Assembly: GCA_013003655.1 (NCBI GenBank)
Contig: JABDIQ010000173.1
Coordinates: forward strand, 1 to 33,152
Source of the DNA: Winogradskyella sp.
GTDB lineage: Bacteria; Bacteroidota; Bacteroidia; Flavobacteriales; Flavobacteriaceae
Direction: 5' to 3'
Length of the DNA: 33,152 bases
Shown here: one piece after another, positions 1-6,729 of the stretch
Layout of the letters: each line of letters starts with the position of its first letter
Numbering within the stretch: the stretch's first letter is position 1
Made by a program: the position numbers and the translations under genes
Notes under the pieces: model-generated
The model's input: only the letters and a program-made list of their open reading frames with translations
What the model was told of the DNA's origin: nothing
The model's database searches: none

Positions 1-143
1 GCATCTTTTAAGGCACGCATACCTTTACCCAAGCCTCTAGCGATCTCAGGAATCTTATCAGAGCCAAAAACCATCACTACAATAAATAAGATGAAAATGA
101 TCTCTGTGCCGCCAATAAATAATAAGGGAACCAATGCATTCAT
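1..143 (-). CDS. tatA: Twin-arginine translocase subunit TatA/TatE (N-terminal part, cut by window edge)
   Basis: Only the first 47 codons lie in the window; the gene runs off the left edge. The translated start shows a short periplasmic N-terminus, one hydrophobic helix (about residues 5-27) with an early Gly-Gly-Thr-Glu, then a Phe-Gly-Ser-Asp-Lys hinge. An amphipathic helix follows with the pattern IPEIARGLGKGMRALKD. This is the standard TatA layout. TatA oligomers form the inner-membrane pore that exports folded proteins carrying twin-arginine signals. TatA and TatB cannot be fully separated from the N-terminus, but the Phe-Gly hinge favours TatA. The gene lies downstream of the M1 peptidase on the same strand, separated from it by a terminator. 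Its own promoter motif sits 4 nt before the ATG. Confidence 0.9.
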   Translation of the reverse strand, partial: MNALVPLLFIGGTEIIFILFIVVMVFGSDKIPEIARGLGKGMRALKD

Positions 144-147
144 AGCA

Positions 148-155
148 CAAATATA
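148..155 (-). promoter_or_regulatory. Promoter -7 element TATATTTG of tatA
   Basis: On the minus strand the sequence is TATATTTG, an exact match to the Bacteroidota -7 consensus TAnnTTTG, with only 4 nt (TGCT) before the tatA ATG. It lies just after the M1 peptidase terminator, as expected for a separate transcription unit. I saw no convincing -33 element. With this spacing the transcript would start at or within a base or two of the ATG. Confidence 0.6.
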
Positions 156-176
156 ATGTGAAGTTTTTGGATAAAT

Positions 177-206
177 AAAAACCGACTCGTTAAAGTCGGT
201 TTTTTA
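177..206 (-). terminator. Rho-independent terminator of the M1 peptidase unit
   Basis: ACCGACT (181-187) and AGTCGGT (194-200) form a perfect 7-bp stem with a 6-nt loop, extended by flanking A/T pairs to about 11 bp. On the minus strand the stem is followed by a T-rich tract. It sits about 10 nt after the stop codon of the M1 peptidase gene and before tatA. Confidence 0.85.
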
Positions 207-210
207 ATTA

Positions 211-2517
211 TTAATCTTTCACGCGATCTTTAAATTCGTTAAATCGACTTTCTTGAACTTCTTTTGGCCAAGCGTTGTTAGACACATCGACATCGGCAGT
301 CTCCAAATCTGGATCAACCGTGATAGCAACTATCTCTTTATCGCTGCCAATGGCTTTACTTACCTCATTATCATTAAGGCGCCATATTTGAGCAGGATAG
401 GTTACACGTTCTTTAGAACCATCGGCATAGGTATATTCTGCAATAATTGGCATTACTAAACCGCCTGGTTTTTCAAACGTTACATTGTAAAAGTATTTTG
501 GTGCTTTTAACTTCTGACGTTCTTCTGGCGTGAAGTTATCCATAAGGTACTCATTAAGCGTCTGCGAATTTTCAGTAACGGACTTACCTTTCATATTAGC
601 ATCAAAGTCTTCACTTCCTTCTTCTACAAAATACACTAAAGGCGGCAGATCGCTAACAGAGCGTCCTTGCTCTTCTAATGCTTTAACCATTTCTTTTGTT
701 GGCTCATTAGAAACGTAAAATTTGCTCACGCCTTTTACACCTATATCTACATAATCTGTAGTATAGAACCAACCTCTCCAAAACCAATCCAGATCAAAAG
801 CTGAAGCGTCTTCCATAGTACGGAAAAAATCTTCTGGTGTTGGGTGTTTAAACATCCAACGGTTTGCATATTCTCTAAAGGCATAATCAAACAACTCACG
901 TCCCATAACTGTTTCTCTCAATATATTAAGGGCAGTACCAGGCTTTCCGTAAGCATTATTACCAAATTGATACGTATTAAGTCCTTTAGTCATAATTGGT
1001 GCAATATAATCTTGGTCTCCACCCATGTAACGCACAATATTCTTAGCTGGTCCTCGTCTAGATGGATACTCTGTCATGCCAGGAGATAATGCTGCTGGAT
1101 ACCACTCTGCAAAATCTTGTTCTGCAACATATTGTACAAACGTATTTAAACCTTCATCCATCCATGTCCATTGACGCTCATCACTGTTAACGATCATTGG
1201 AAAAAAGTTGTGGCCAACCTCATGAATGATAACACTCATCATTCCAAATTTAGTTCGGTCACTATAAGTACCATCTTCGTTAGGACGTCCGTAATTCCAA
1301 CAGATCATTGGGTACTCCATACCTTGTCTTTGCGCATGTACGGAAATCGCTTTGTGATATGGATAATCAAAGGTCATACGAGAATACGATTTTAAGGTAC
1401 TCGCTACAGCCTTTGTTGACCACTCCTCCCAAAGTGGGTTTCCTTCTTTTGCATATAATGACACAGCCATAACATCTTTGTTCCCAATTTTTACGGCCAT
1501 CATATCCCAGATATATTTTCTTGATGTTGCAAAACCATAGTCTCTTACATTTTCTGCATAAAATTTCCAGGTCTTTTTATCCTTTGAAAAATTCTTTTCA
1601 GCAGCTTCGGCTTCTTCTTGAGTTACAATAAGCACTGGCTTATCATACGATTTTTTAGCCTGCTCATAACGCTTCATCATAGTCTTGGTAAAAACGTCTT
1701 TTCTGTTGGTAAGCTTACCTGTAGCATCAAGTATGTGGTCTGCAGGTACGGTAATATTTACTTCAAAATTTCCGAAAGGCAACGCAAACTCATCGCGTCC
1801 CCAGAACTGTGAGTTCTGCCAACCTTCAACATCATTATACACAGCCATACGTGGATAGAACTGTGCTATAACATAGGCTCTATTGCCATCTTTTGGGAAG
1901 TATTCGTATCCAGAACGACCACCATCATTGACGTGATCATTGATGTTATACCACCACTTAATAGAAAAAGAAAACTTATCTCCTGTTCCCATAGCTTTAG
2001 GTAACTCTACACGCATCATGGTTCTATTGATCATATGAGGTAATGGTTTACCATCTACATCGGTTACAGCTTCAATATTGAAACCACCATCAAATGGTTC
2101 TTCCATATACTTATTTACAAACCCACTTGGTCTGTCTACCTGTTGTGCACCGTCATCTGATATCAGTGGTGTTTTTGAATCTTTAGCACGCACGTTCTGA
2201 TCTAATTGCACCCACAGATATTTTAAGGTCTCTGGTGAATTATTGGTGTACGTTATGGTTTCATTTCCATAAAGTCTTGCATTGACATCATCAATTTCAA
2301 TATCCATTTTGTAATCGGCCTGTTGCTGGTAGTAGGCAGGTCCAGGCGCTCCTGATGCTGCTCTAAACATGTTAGGCGTTGAAAACTCATCATATAACTG
2401 CTTGAATTTGTTTTGATTGGTATGGCCTTGTTGCCTAGGTTCTTTTTCCTGATCTTGAGCAAATGCTGATGCAGATACAAAGCATAACGCTAAGACCATC
2501 AATGATAATTTTTTCAT
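211..2517 (-). CDS. Secreted M1-family metallopeptidase (aminopeptidase N-like)
   Basis: A 768-residue protein with a clear Sec signal peptide (residues 1-21, ending SAFAQ). An N-terminal beta domain (about 60-265) precedes the gluzincin catalytic domain. Zinc ligands are visible: HEVGH at 432-436 and Glu455 in WMDEGLN. A GMEYP motif at 399-403 stands in for the usual GxMEN exopeptidase motif. The family removes N-terminal amino acids using zinc. With the signal peptide it should act in the periplasm or at the outer membrane; no T9SS tail is visible. Bacteroidota have many long M1 proteins of this type, often annotated simply as M1 family metallopeptidase. It is the last gene of a same-strand cluster with a DUF6702-like protein and two carboxypeptidase-regulatory-like proteins. 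Substrate unknown. Confidence 0.9.
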   Translation of the reverse strand: MKKLSLMVLALCFVSASAFAQDQEKEPRQQGHTNQNKFKQLYDEFSTPNMFRAASGAPGPAYYQQQADYKMDIEIDDVNARLYGNETITYTNNSPETLKYLWVQLDQNVRAKDSKTPLISDDGAQQVDRPSGFVNKYMEEPFDGGFNIEAVTDVDGKPLPHMINRTMMRVELPKAMGTGDKFSFSIKWWYNINDHVNDGGRSGYEYFPKDGNRAYVIAQFYPRMAVYNDVEGWQNSQFWGRDEFALPFGNFEVNITVPADHILDATGKLTNRKDVFTKTMMKRYEQAKKSYDKPVLIVTQEEAEAAEKNFSKDKKTWKFYAENVRDYGFATSRKYIWDMMAVKIGNKDVMAVSLYAKEGNPLWEEWSTKAVASTLKSYSRMTFDYPYHKAISVHAQRQGMEYPMICWNYGRPNEDGTYSDRTKFGMMSVIIHEVGHNFFPMIVNSDERQWTWMDEGLNTFVQYVAEQDFAEWYPAALSPGMTEYPSRRGPAKNIVRYMGGDQDYIAPIMTKGLNTYQFGNNAYGKPGTALNILRETVMGRELFDYAFREYANRWMFKHPTPEDFFRTMEDASAFDLDWFWRGWFYTTDYVDIGVKGVSKFYVSNEPTKEMVKALEEQGRSVSDLPPLVYFVEEGSEDFDANMKGKSVTENSQTLNEYLMDNFTPEERQKLKAPKYFYNVTFEKPGGLVMPIIAEYTYADGSKERVTYPAQIWRLNDNEVSKAIGSDKEIVAITVDPDLETADVDVSNNAWPKEVQESRFNEFKDRVKD

Positions 2518-2559
2518 GAAGAATAGTTTGAAATGTCTAAATAGTTTTATTGTGATTGA

Positions 2560-2577
2560 TTTAGATAACGATCTAAA
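2560..2577. repeat. 7-bp inverted repeat upstream of the M1 peptidase
   Basis: TTTAGAT (2560-2566) and ATCTAAA (2571-2577) are perfect inverted arms separated by AACG, about 45 nt upstream of the M1 peptidase ATG. There is no T-tract on the minus strand, so it is not a standard terminator. It could be an operator or an mRNA hairpin, or chance in AT-rich DNA. Confidence 0.35.
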
Positions 2578-2615
2578 AAACGTTGCCTAAAGTAGAAAAA
2601 ATAAGGCTTACATCG

Positions 2616-3128
2616 TCATTTTTTATTAAAGTTTAACACGCCTTTTTCTGAGCCATTGCGTAGTATAAAACTTTTATGCTTTTGATTTATATAGGTTCTT
2701 ACAATATTTTCTTGATCTTTATATATATCTAAGAGCACCTTATTCTCAATACTAAAGGACGATATCTGGTCTATATTGGAAATTTCTAAATAGCAATAGG
2801 CAATATCGTTTTCGTACTCTTTACCAATAAATTCAATTGGTACAGCTTCACCGTTTATGGTTATTTTAATTTTTGTATTAAGATATCTTTTGATGTAATC
2901 GTTAATCTTCGGATCCTCATTTTGAAGCGCCAAGGTTAAGGAAGTATCGTAACGCTGACGTAATACATTCTCTAGATCGTCAATAAATATTTGACTAATG
3001 ATTTGAACAGATTGTTCTTTCTTTACGTACTCTACTTTAGTGACACTAACATAATATTCGTGTAACTTTGCGTCAGCCACAGAAAAAATTGTGGTGATAC
3101 TTAGGGCCAGTGTAATAATTAATTTCAT
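2616..3128 (-). CDS. Exported DUF6702-like protein of unknown function
   Basis: A 170-residue protein with a Sec signal peptide (about residues 1-20, ending SVADA). The mature part begins with a KLHEYYVSVTKVEY segment and continues with alternating beta strands (IISQIFIDDLEN, KIKITINGEAVPIEFIG, YCYLEIS). I believe this is the Bacteroidota DUF6702 family, whose members are often mislabelled 'peptidase E' in databases. No catalytic motif is visible and no reaction is known to me. It sits between the M1 metallopeptidase and two carboxypeptidase-regulatory-like proteins on the same strand, suggesting a shared envelope role. An exact -7 promoter motif overlaps the stop codon of the gene upstream, so it and the M1 gene may also be transcribed separately from the two upstream genes. 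Confidence 0.75.
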   Translation of the reverse strand: MKLIITLALSITTIFSVADAKLHEYYVSVTKVEYVKKEQSVQIISQIFIDDLENVLRQRYDTSLTLALQNEDPKINDYIKRYLNTKIKITINGEAVPIEFIGKEYENDIAYCYLEISNIDQISSFSIENKVLLDIYKDQENIVRTYINQKHKSFILRNGSEKGVLNFNKK

Positions 3129-3153
3129 GATTTATGTTAGTCAATAATTACGC

Positions 3154-3161
3154 CAAAGTTA
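3154..3161 (-). promoter_or_regulatory. Promoter -7 element TAACTTTG of the DUF6702-like gene
   Basis: An exact TAnnTTTG match on the minus strand, 25 nt before the ATG at 3128, overlapping the stop codon of the upstream gene (3159-3161). It would give a 5' leader of roughly 20 nt. Confidence 0.5.
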
Positions 3162-3968
3162 ATCCTCAGCACCAATTTTGAGGTTGTTTTTATAAATTTT
3201 TAACTTGGCTTTTATAAATTCTAGGATCTTAATAGAATTGTTTTCTTTACATAAGGCTGTAATCCTGAAATCATCTTCACAAAATTGAAAAAATTCATTG
3301 TGATGCTTCTCATCTAAACTATTAGACTCAAAAATGTCGTCACCATATTCTGCTTTGTAATAATTAATACATTCTTGGTTATCCTCTAAACGCACATTAC
3401 GCTTCAGTTTTTTTGTCCTTCCACTAATTAAATTAAGAAGCTTATGCAAATTAACACCTGCTCCTCCACCAAAAGGGCCTCCATTTATTGAAAATGTTTT
3501 TCCGGCATCAGCATCAAAAAGTCGTCTTTCAGTTTGGGTTAAAGGAGTTCCTGTAAATCCAGGAATACCCAGATCGTAAAAATCAATATCGGTCTCAGCA
3601 TCTGAATTCTCAACATCAGAGGATAAACTGCCTGTTAGAATTTCACCCACTATAACTTCTTGCAATACCGTTACTTTCTCTTCTAGTTCTACTTCAAGAT
3701 AGCGGTCGTCAATCATTTGTTTAGATACTACGACTTGTTTTAATTGATATTTTAAGCCAGAAATGACTAACGTATCAACCAGTCTTGCTAAAATGGTGAA
3801 GCTTCCATCTTCTTGGGTTATGGCATATTTTAAGGCCGACTTGTTAAGTATATGGATGCCTTCAAGATCTTCTGATGCAATGATCTGTCCCTCTATAAGC
3901 GTTTGTCCTGAACACAAACCAGAGACTAAAATAGCCAAAGCTAGTAGCGTATATTTGATTTTAATCAA
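3159..3968 (-). CDS. Exported carboxypeptidase-regulatory-like domain protein, second of a tandem pair
   Basis: A 269-residue protein with a signal peptide (about 1-21, ending GLCSGQ). Residues about 22-95 form a beta domain of the CarboxypepD_reg-like family seen at the N-termini of TonB-dependent receptors (IEGQIIASEDLEGIHILN, then YAITQEDGSFTI). After the domain come an LTGSLSSDVE motif, a GIPGFTGTPLTQTERRL motif, a glycine patch (GGPFGGGAGVN) and a charged helical C-terminus. The start is a TTG: an in-frame TAA lies four codons upstream, no in-frame ATG precedes the signal peptide, and the signal peptide begins directly at this codon. It starts 4 nt after the stop of its paralogue, so translational coupling is likely. 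I recall this as a widespread flavobacterial family with no assigned function. Confidence 0.75.
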   Translation of the reverse strand: MIKIKYTLLALAILVSGLCSGQTLIEGQIIASEDLEGIHILNKSALKYAITQEDGSFTILARLVDTLVISGLKYQLKQVVVSKQMIDDRYLEVELEEKVTVLQEVIVGEILTGSLSSDVENSDAETDIDFYDLGIPGFTGTPLTQTERRLFDADAGKTFSINGGPFGGGAGVNLHKLLNLISGRTKKLKRNVRLEDNQECINYYKAEYGDDIFESNSLDEKHHNEFFQFCEDDFRITALCKENNSIKILEFIKAKLKIYKNNLKIGAED

Positions 3969-3972
3969 ACGA

Positions 3973-4758
3973 TCAATTTAAAAAGTCCTGGCTAAGTTTT
4001 TTTATGTATTCGAGAAATAAGAGCTCATTTTCTACCTTTAACAGATTAGAATCTATAGCAATCTTCTCAATATAAGTAATGAATTCATCGATGCGGTCTC
4101 TAGGAATATTAAAATGACGATTTAGATAATCAGCATCGTAGTTGTTATTCAATTTACCAATAGGTATAAGCTCTACACTATTTGCTTTGGGTGATTCGTC
4201 AACAAAAGGTCTGGCAATGAGTTTTACTACGTTTATGACATTTAGGCCATAGCGCATGCTAGGCAATTGATCGTCCACACTTGGATTATTTATGGCCGAT
4301 TTATAGTCTGCCGAGAACTGAAAATTTTCGTCGTGTTCTAATCCGTAGAAAACAGCATCCATATTAACATTGAATGTCCGCACCGATTCTACATCCGCCG
4401 ATAAATTTCCTGTGAGGCCATAAGGCAAAATTATAACTTCATCTAACTTTTTTACTTCTTCAACAAGCACCACAGTGAGTTGTTTAGACACCAAAATATC
4501 TTCGGTGATCGTGACCTGAAAATGCTTGAACTGCAAGGCACCAAAATCAACAATATCGTTCAAGGCTACCTTAATTTTAAACTGTCCTAACGCATCAGTG
4601 ACTGTTCCCTTATTTGAGGAGGTATTATAAACCGTGATCCCTTCTTTATCTTCAGAATCTACTATAACCTTACCTTCAATTTCTACTCTATTAATGTCCT
4701 GAGCAAATGAAAAAGTAATTGAAAATAGAACTAAAATGATACTAAGGTGTTTGGTCAT
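3973..4758 (-). CDS. Exported carboxypeptidase-regulatory-like domain protein, first of a tandem pair
   Basis: A 261-residue paralogue of the next gene, with a signal peptide (about 1-19, ending TFSFAQ). It has the same CarboxypepD_reg-like beta domain (VEIEGKVIVDSEDKEGITVYN, then GTVTDALGQFKI; about residues 24-95). The shared motif after the domain is LTGNLSADVE. It lacks the GIPGFTGTPLTQ motif of its partner and has a diverged C-terminal half ending in a helical stretch (LLFLEYIKKLSQDFLN). It is the first gene of the minus-strand cluster that ends with the M1 peptidase and is divergent from pepE. No exact TAnnTTTG was found in the 116-nt intergenic region. Function unknown; periplasmic or outer-membrane location is inferred. 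Confidence 0.72.
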   Translation of the reverse strand: MTKHLSIILVLFSITFSFAQDINRVEIEGKVIVDSEDKEGITVYNTSSNKGTVTDALGQFKIKVALNDIVDFGALQFKHFQVTITEDILVSKQLTVVLVEEVKKLDEVIILPYGLTGNLSADVESVRTFNVNMDAVFYGLEHDENFQFSADYKSAINNPSVDDQLPSMRYGLNVINVVKLIARPFVDESPKANSVELIPIGKLNNNYDADYLNRHFNIPRDRIDEFITYIEKIAIDSNLLKVENELLFLEYIKKLSQDFLN

Positions 4759-4874
4759 AGCTGTGGTTTTTTATTGAGAACTATAAAGTTCGGACATACG
4801 TCTCGAAAAACATAAGAAGAGTACTGTAAAATTTTGTTAAACTCAACTTATACTTAAATTTACAAAAAAAGATA

Positions 4875-5582
4875 TTGAAAAATTTAATTCTTGCCAGTAC
4901 CTCCACTATTTATGGCTCTAGCCACTTAGAATATCTCCTTGATAGCTTACAAATACATTTTAAAGGCGTAAATGAGATTTTATTTATACCATTTGCCAGA
5001 CCTGGAGGCATCACACATGATGCTTATACCGCTAAAGTAGCAGAAAGTTTTAAGCCGTTGGACATATCGGTTAATGGTCTTCATGAACATAACGATAAGT
5101 CAAAGGCCATAGAACATGCCCAGGCTATTTTTACAGGAGGTGGTAACACCTTTGTATTATTAAAAATGTTGTATCACTACAATCTGTTACATACCCTAAG
5201 GACTGTTTTACAAGGTGGAACGCCTTATTTGGGCACAAGTGCTGGAAGTAATATTTGTGGTCTCTCTATTAATACCACTAATGACATGCCTATTGTACAC
5301 CCGCCAAGTTTTAAAGCGTTGGGACTGGTTCCGTTTAACATTAATCCGCATTATTTAGATCCCGAATCTAATAGCACGCATATGGGCGAAACCAGAGCGA
5401 TGAGAATTAAAGAATACCATGCCTATAATTCCCCTCCAGTTGTTGGATTGCGTGAAGGTAGCTGGCTGCACATTAAACATGATCATATTGTACTTAAAGG
5501 TGAACCAACTGCGCGTATTTTCGAAATAAATAAATCTCCCTACGAATTAAAAAGTAATAGTGATCTGTCAGTATTACATTGA
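4875..5582 (+). CDS. pepE: Dipeptidase E (peptidase S51, alpha-aspartyl dipeptidase)
   Basis: A 235-residue cytoplasmic enzyme matching the length and motifs of PepE, which hydrolyses dipeptides with N-terminal aspartate. The nucleophile motif GTSAGSN places the catalytic Ser at 122. A FTGGGNTF turn (86-93), the NPHYLD segment with His159, and a GLREGSWL motif near 195 are also typical of family S51. The start is TTG at 4875: the protein begins KNLILASTS, exactly where family members begin, and no in-frame ATG lies nearby. It appears to be a single-gene unit, divergent from the carboxypeptidase-regulatory-like pair. Confidence 0.92.
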   Translation: MKNLILASTSTIYGSSHLEYLLDSLQIHFKGVNEILFIPFARPGGITHDAYTAKVAESFKPLDISVNGLHEHNDKSKAIEHAQAIFTGGGNTFVLLKMLYHYNLLHTLRTVLQGGTPYLGTSAGSNICGLSINTTNDMPIVHPPSFKALGLVPFNINPHYLDPESNSTHMGETRAMRIKEYHAYNSPPVVGLREGSWLHIKHDHIVLKGEPTARIFEINKSPYELKSNSDLSVLH

Positions 5583-5682
5583 AATTACCTAATCAATCCT
5601 GACTAAAAATCCAATTGAGGCATGACTTTTAATTAATAATTGTGTCAAACTTTTGTAAATTGAACACATTAAGATATTACAG

Positions 5683-6450
5683 ATGAGAAGAGGTAATTTT
5701 AAAGTAAGATTGTTAATTGGTCTAGCAATTGTTGCATTTGCATTTTTAAGACGTTGTAGTCAACAAGAAACAAATCCGTATACAGGACGTACGCAAGCCA
5801 TTTCGTTATCACCAGAGCAAGAGATTGCCATTGGTTTACAAAGTGCACCACAAATGGCGCAACAGCATGGTGGTTTACATCCAGATAGTCGTTATCAAGC
5901 CTTAGTAGATAATGTTGGACAACAATTAGTAAACAATAGTATTGCTAAACAAACACCTTATAAATACGATTTTCATTTACTAGCAGATGACCGTACCATC
6001 AATGCGTTTGCACTACCAGGTGGCCAAATATTTATCACCTATGCATTGTTTGCAAAACTTGAAAACGAAGATCAATTGGCAGGCGTTTTGGGTCATGAAA
6101 TTGGTCATGTGTTGGGGAAACATTCTAACGAACGTATCACAGATTCAAAATATTGGCAAACCCTCATTATGGGTGCCGCCGCCATAGACATGGCTACCGT
6201 AGCGCAACAGATCGGTCAAGGAACCTTACTTAAAAATGGTAGAGAGGATGAGTTAGAAAGTGATGAATTGGGTGTCTTGTTTATGATCAAAGCAGGCTAT
6301 AATCCTGAAGAAATGATTGGCGTTATGAAAATTCTTAAAAATGCTGCCGGACCGAATCGTGTTCCTGAGTTTCAGAGTACGCATCCAGATCCTGAAAATA
6401 GAATTCAAAAAATTAGAGAAGCGATTAACAAATACAAAAAAGCGTCCTGA
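5683..6450 (+). CDS. M48-family metalloprotease, membrane-anchored (BepA/Oma1-like)
   Basis: A 255-residue peptidase. The N-terminus has a basic start and a hydrophobic segment (about 8-22) followed by RRCSQQ, which could be an uncleaved anchor or a degenerate lipoprotein signal. The zinc motif HEIGH is at 138-142 and the third-ligand motif ELESDELG at 190-197, with Glu192 as probable ligand. The substrate-groove segment NAFALPGGQIFITYAL (107-122) is typical. The C-terminal STHPDPENRIQ motif is also characteristic of periplasmic M48 proteases. Such proteins degrade misfolded envelope proteins and help outer-membrane assembly; that role is inferred here. No TPR repeats are present, unlike full-length BepA. 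Its stop codon lies in the loop of its own terminator hairpin. Confidence 0.88.
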   Translation: MRRGNFKVRLLIGLAIVAFAFLRRCSQQETNPYTGRTQAISLSPEQEIAIGLQSAPQMAQQHGGLHPDSRYQALVDNVGQQLVNNSIAKQTPYKYDFHLLADDRTINAFALPGGQIFITYALFAKLENEDQLAGVLGHEIGHVLGKHSNERITDSKYWQTLIMGAAAIDMATVAQQIGQGTLLKNGREDELESDELGVLFMIKAGYNPEEMIGVMKILKNAAGPNRVPEFQSTHPDPENRIQKIREAINKYKKAS

Positions 6451-6466
6451 TACAGAACGCTTTTTT
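6436..6466 (+). terminator. Rho-independent terminator of the M48 protease gene
   Basis: AAAAAAGCGT (6436-6445) pairs perfectly with ACGCTTTTTT (6457-6466) around an 11-nt loop containing the TGA stop codon (6448-6450). The left arm is coding sequence for the last Lys-Lys-Ala codons. Confidence 0.8.
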
Positions 6467-6702
6467 AACTAACTAACTCAAATAATTCTTTTAAGAATAT
6501 TCTAAAGTCTTTAAACGACTTCTATATAAATAGACGTAAAAAAATTGATTTTGTTACCTCGATATGTAAATTATAACAATTATTTAAGATTTTGGAAACA
6601 TGGCAATTACAACTATAAAGCCATTATTTTTCTTACAAGACCCTCAATAGCAAATGTTTATTAATTATAATGTTACTTAAAAGGTTATCCTATTACAAAT
6701 AG
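6451..6702. other. Intergenic region before gpmI
   Basis: The longest non-coding stretch of the window (about 280 nt to the gpmI ATG). It is very AT-rich. Apart from the M48 terminator arm at its left and the gpmI -7 element at its right I see no ORF, repeat or RNA structure in it. Confidence 0.5.
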
Positions 6703-6710
6703 TATCTTTG
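6703..6710 (+). promoter_or_regulatory. Promoter -7 element TATCTTTG of gpmI
   Basis: An exact TAnnTTTG match ending 19 nt before the gpmI ATG, implying a leader of about 13 nt. No clear -33 TTG/TTTG at the usual distance. Confidence 0.6.
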
Positions 6711-6729
6711 TGTGTAATAAAAATAAACC

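Noticed and set aside
844-1395. Open frames on the plus strand at 844-1089 and 1171-1395
   Set aside because: They lie antisense inside the M1 peptidase gene, whose frame shows a signal peptide and zinc motifs; the antisense proteins have no recognisable pattern.
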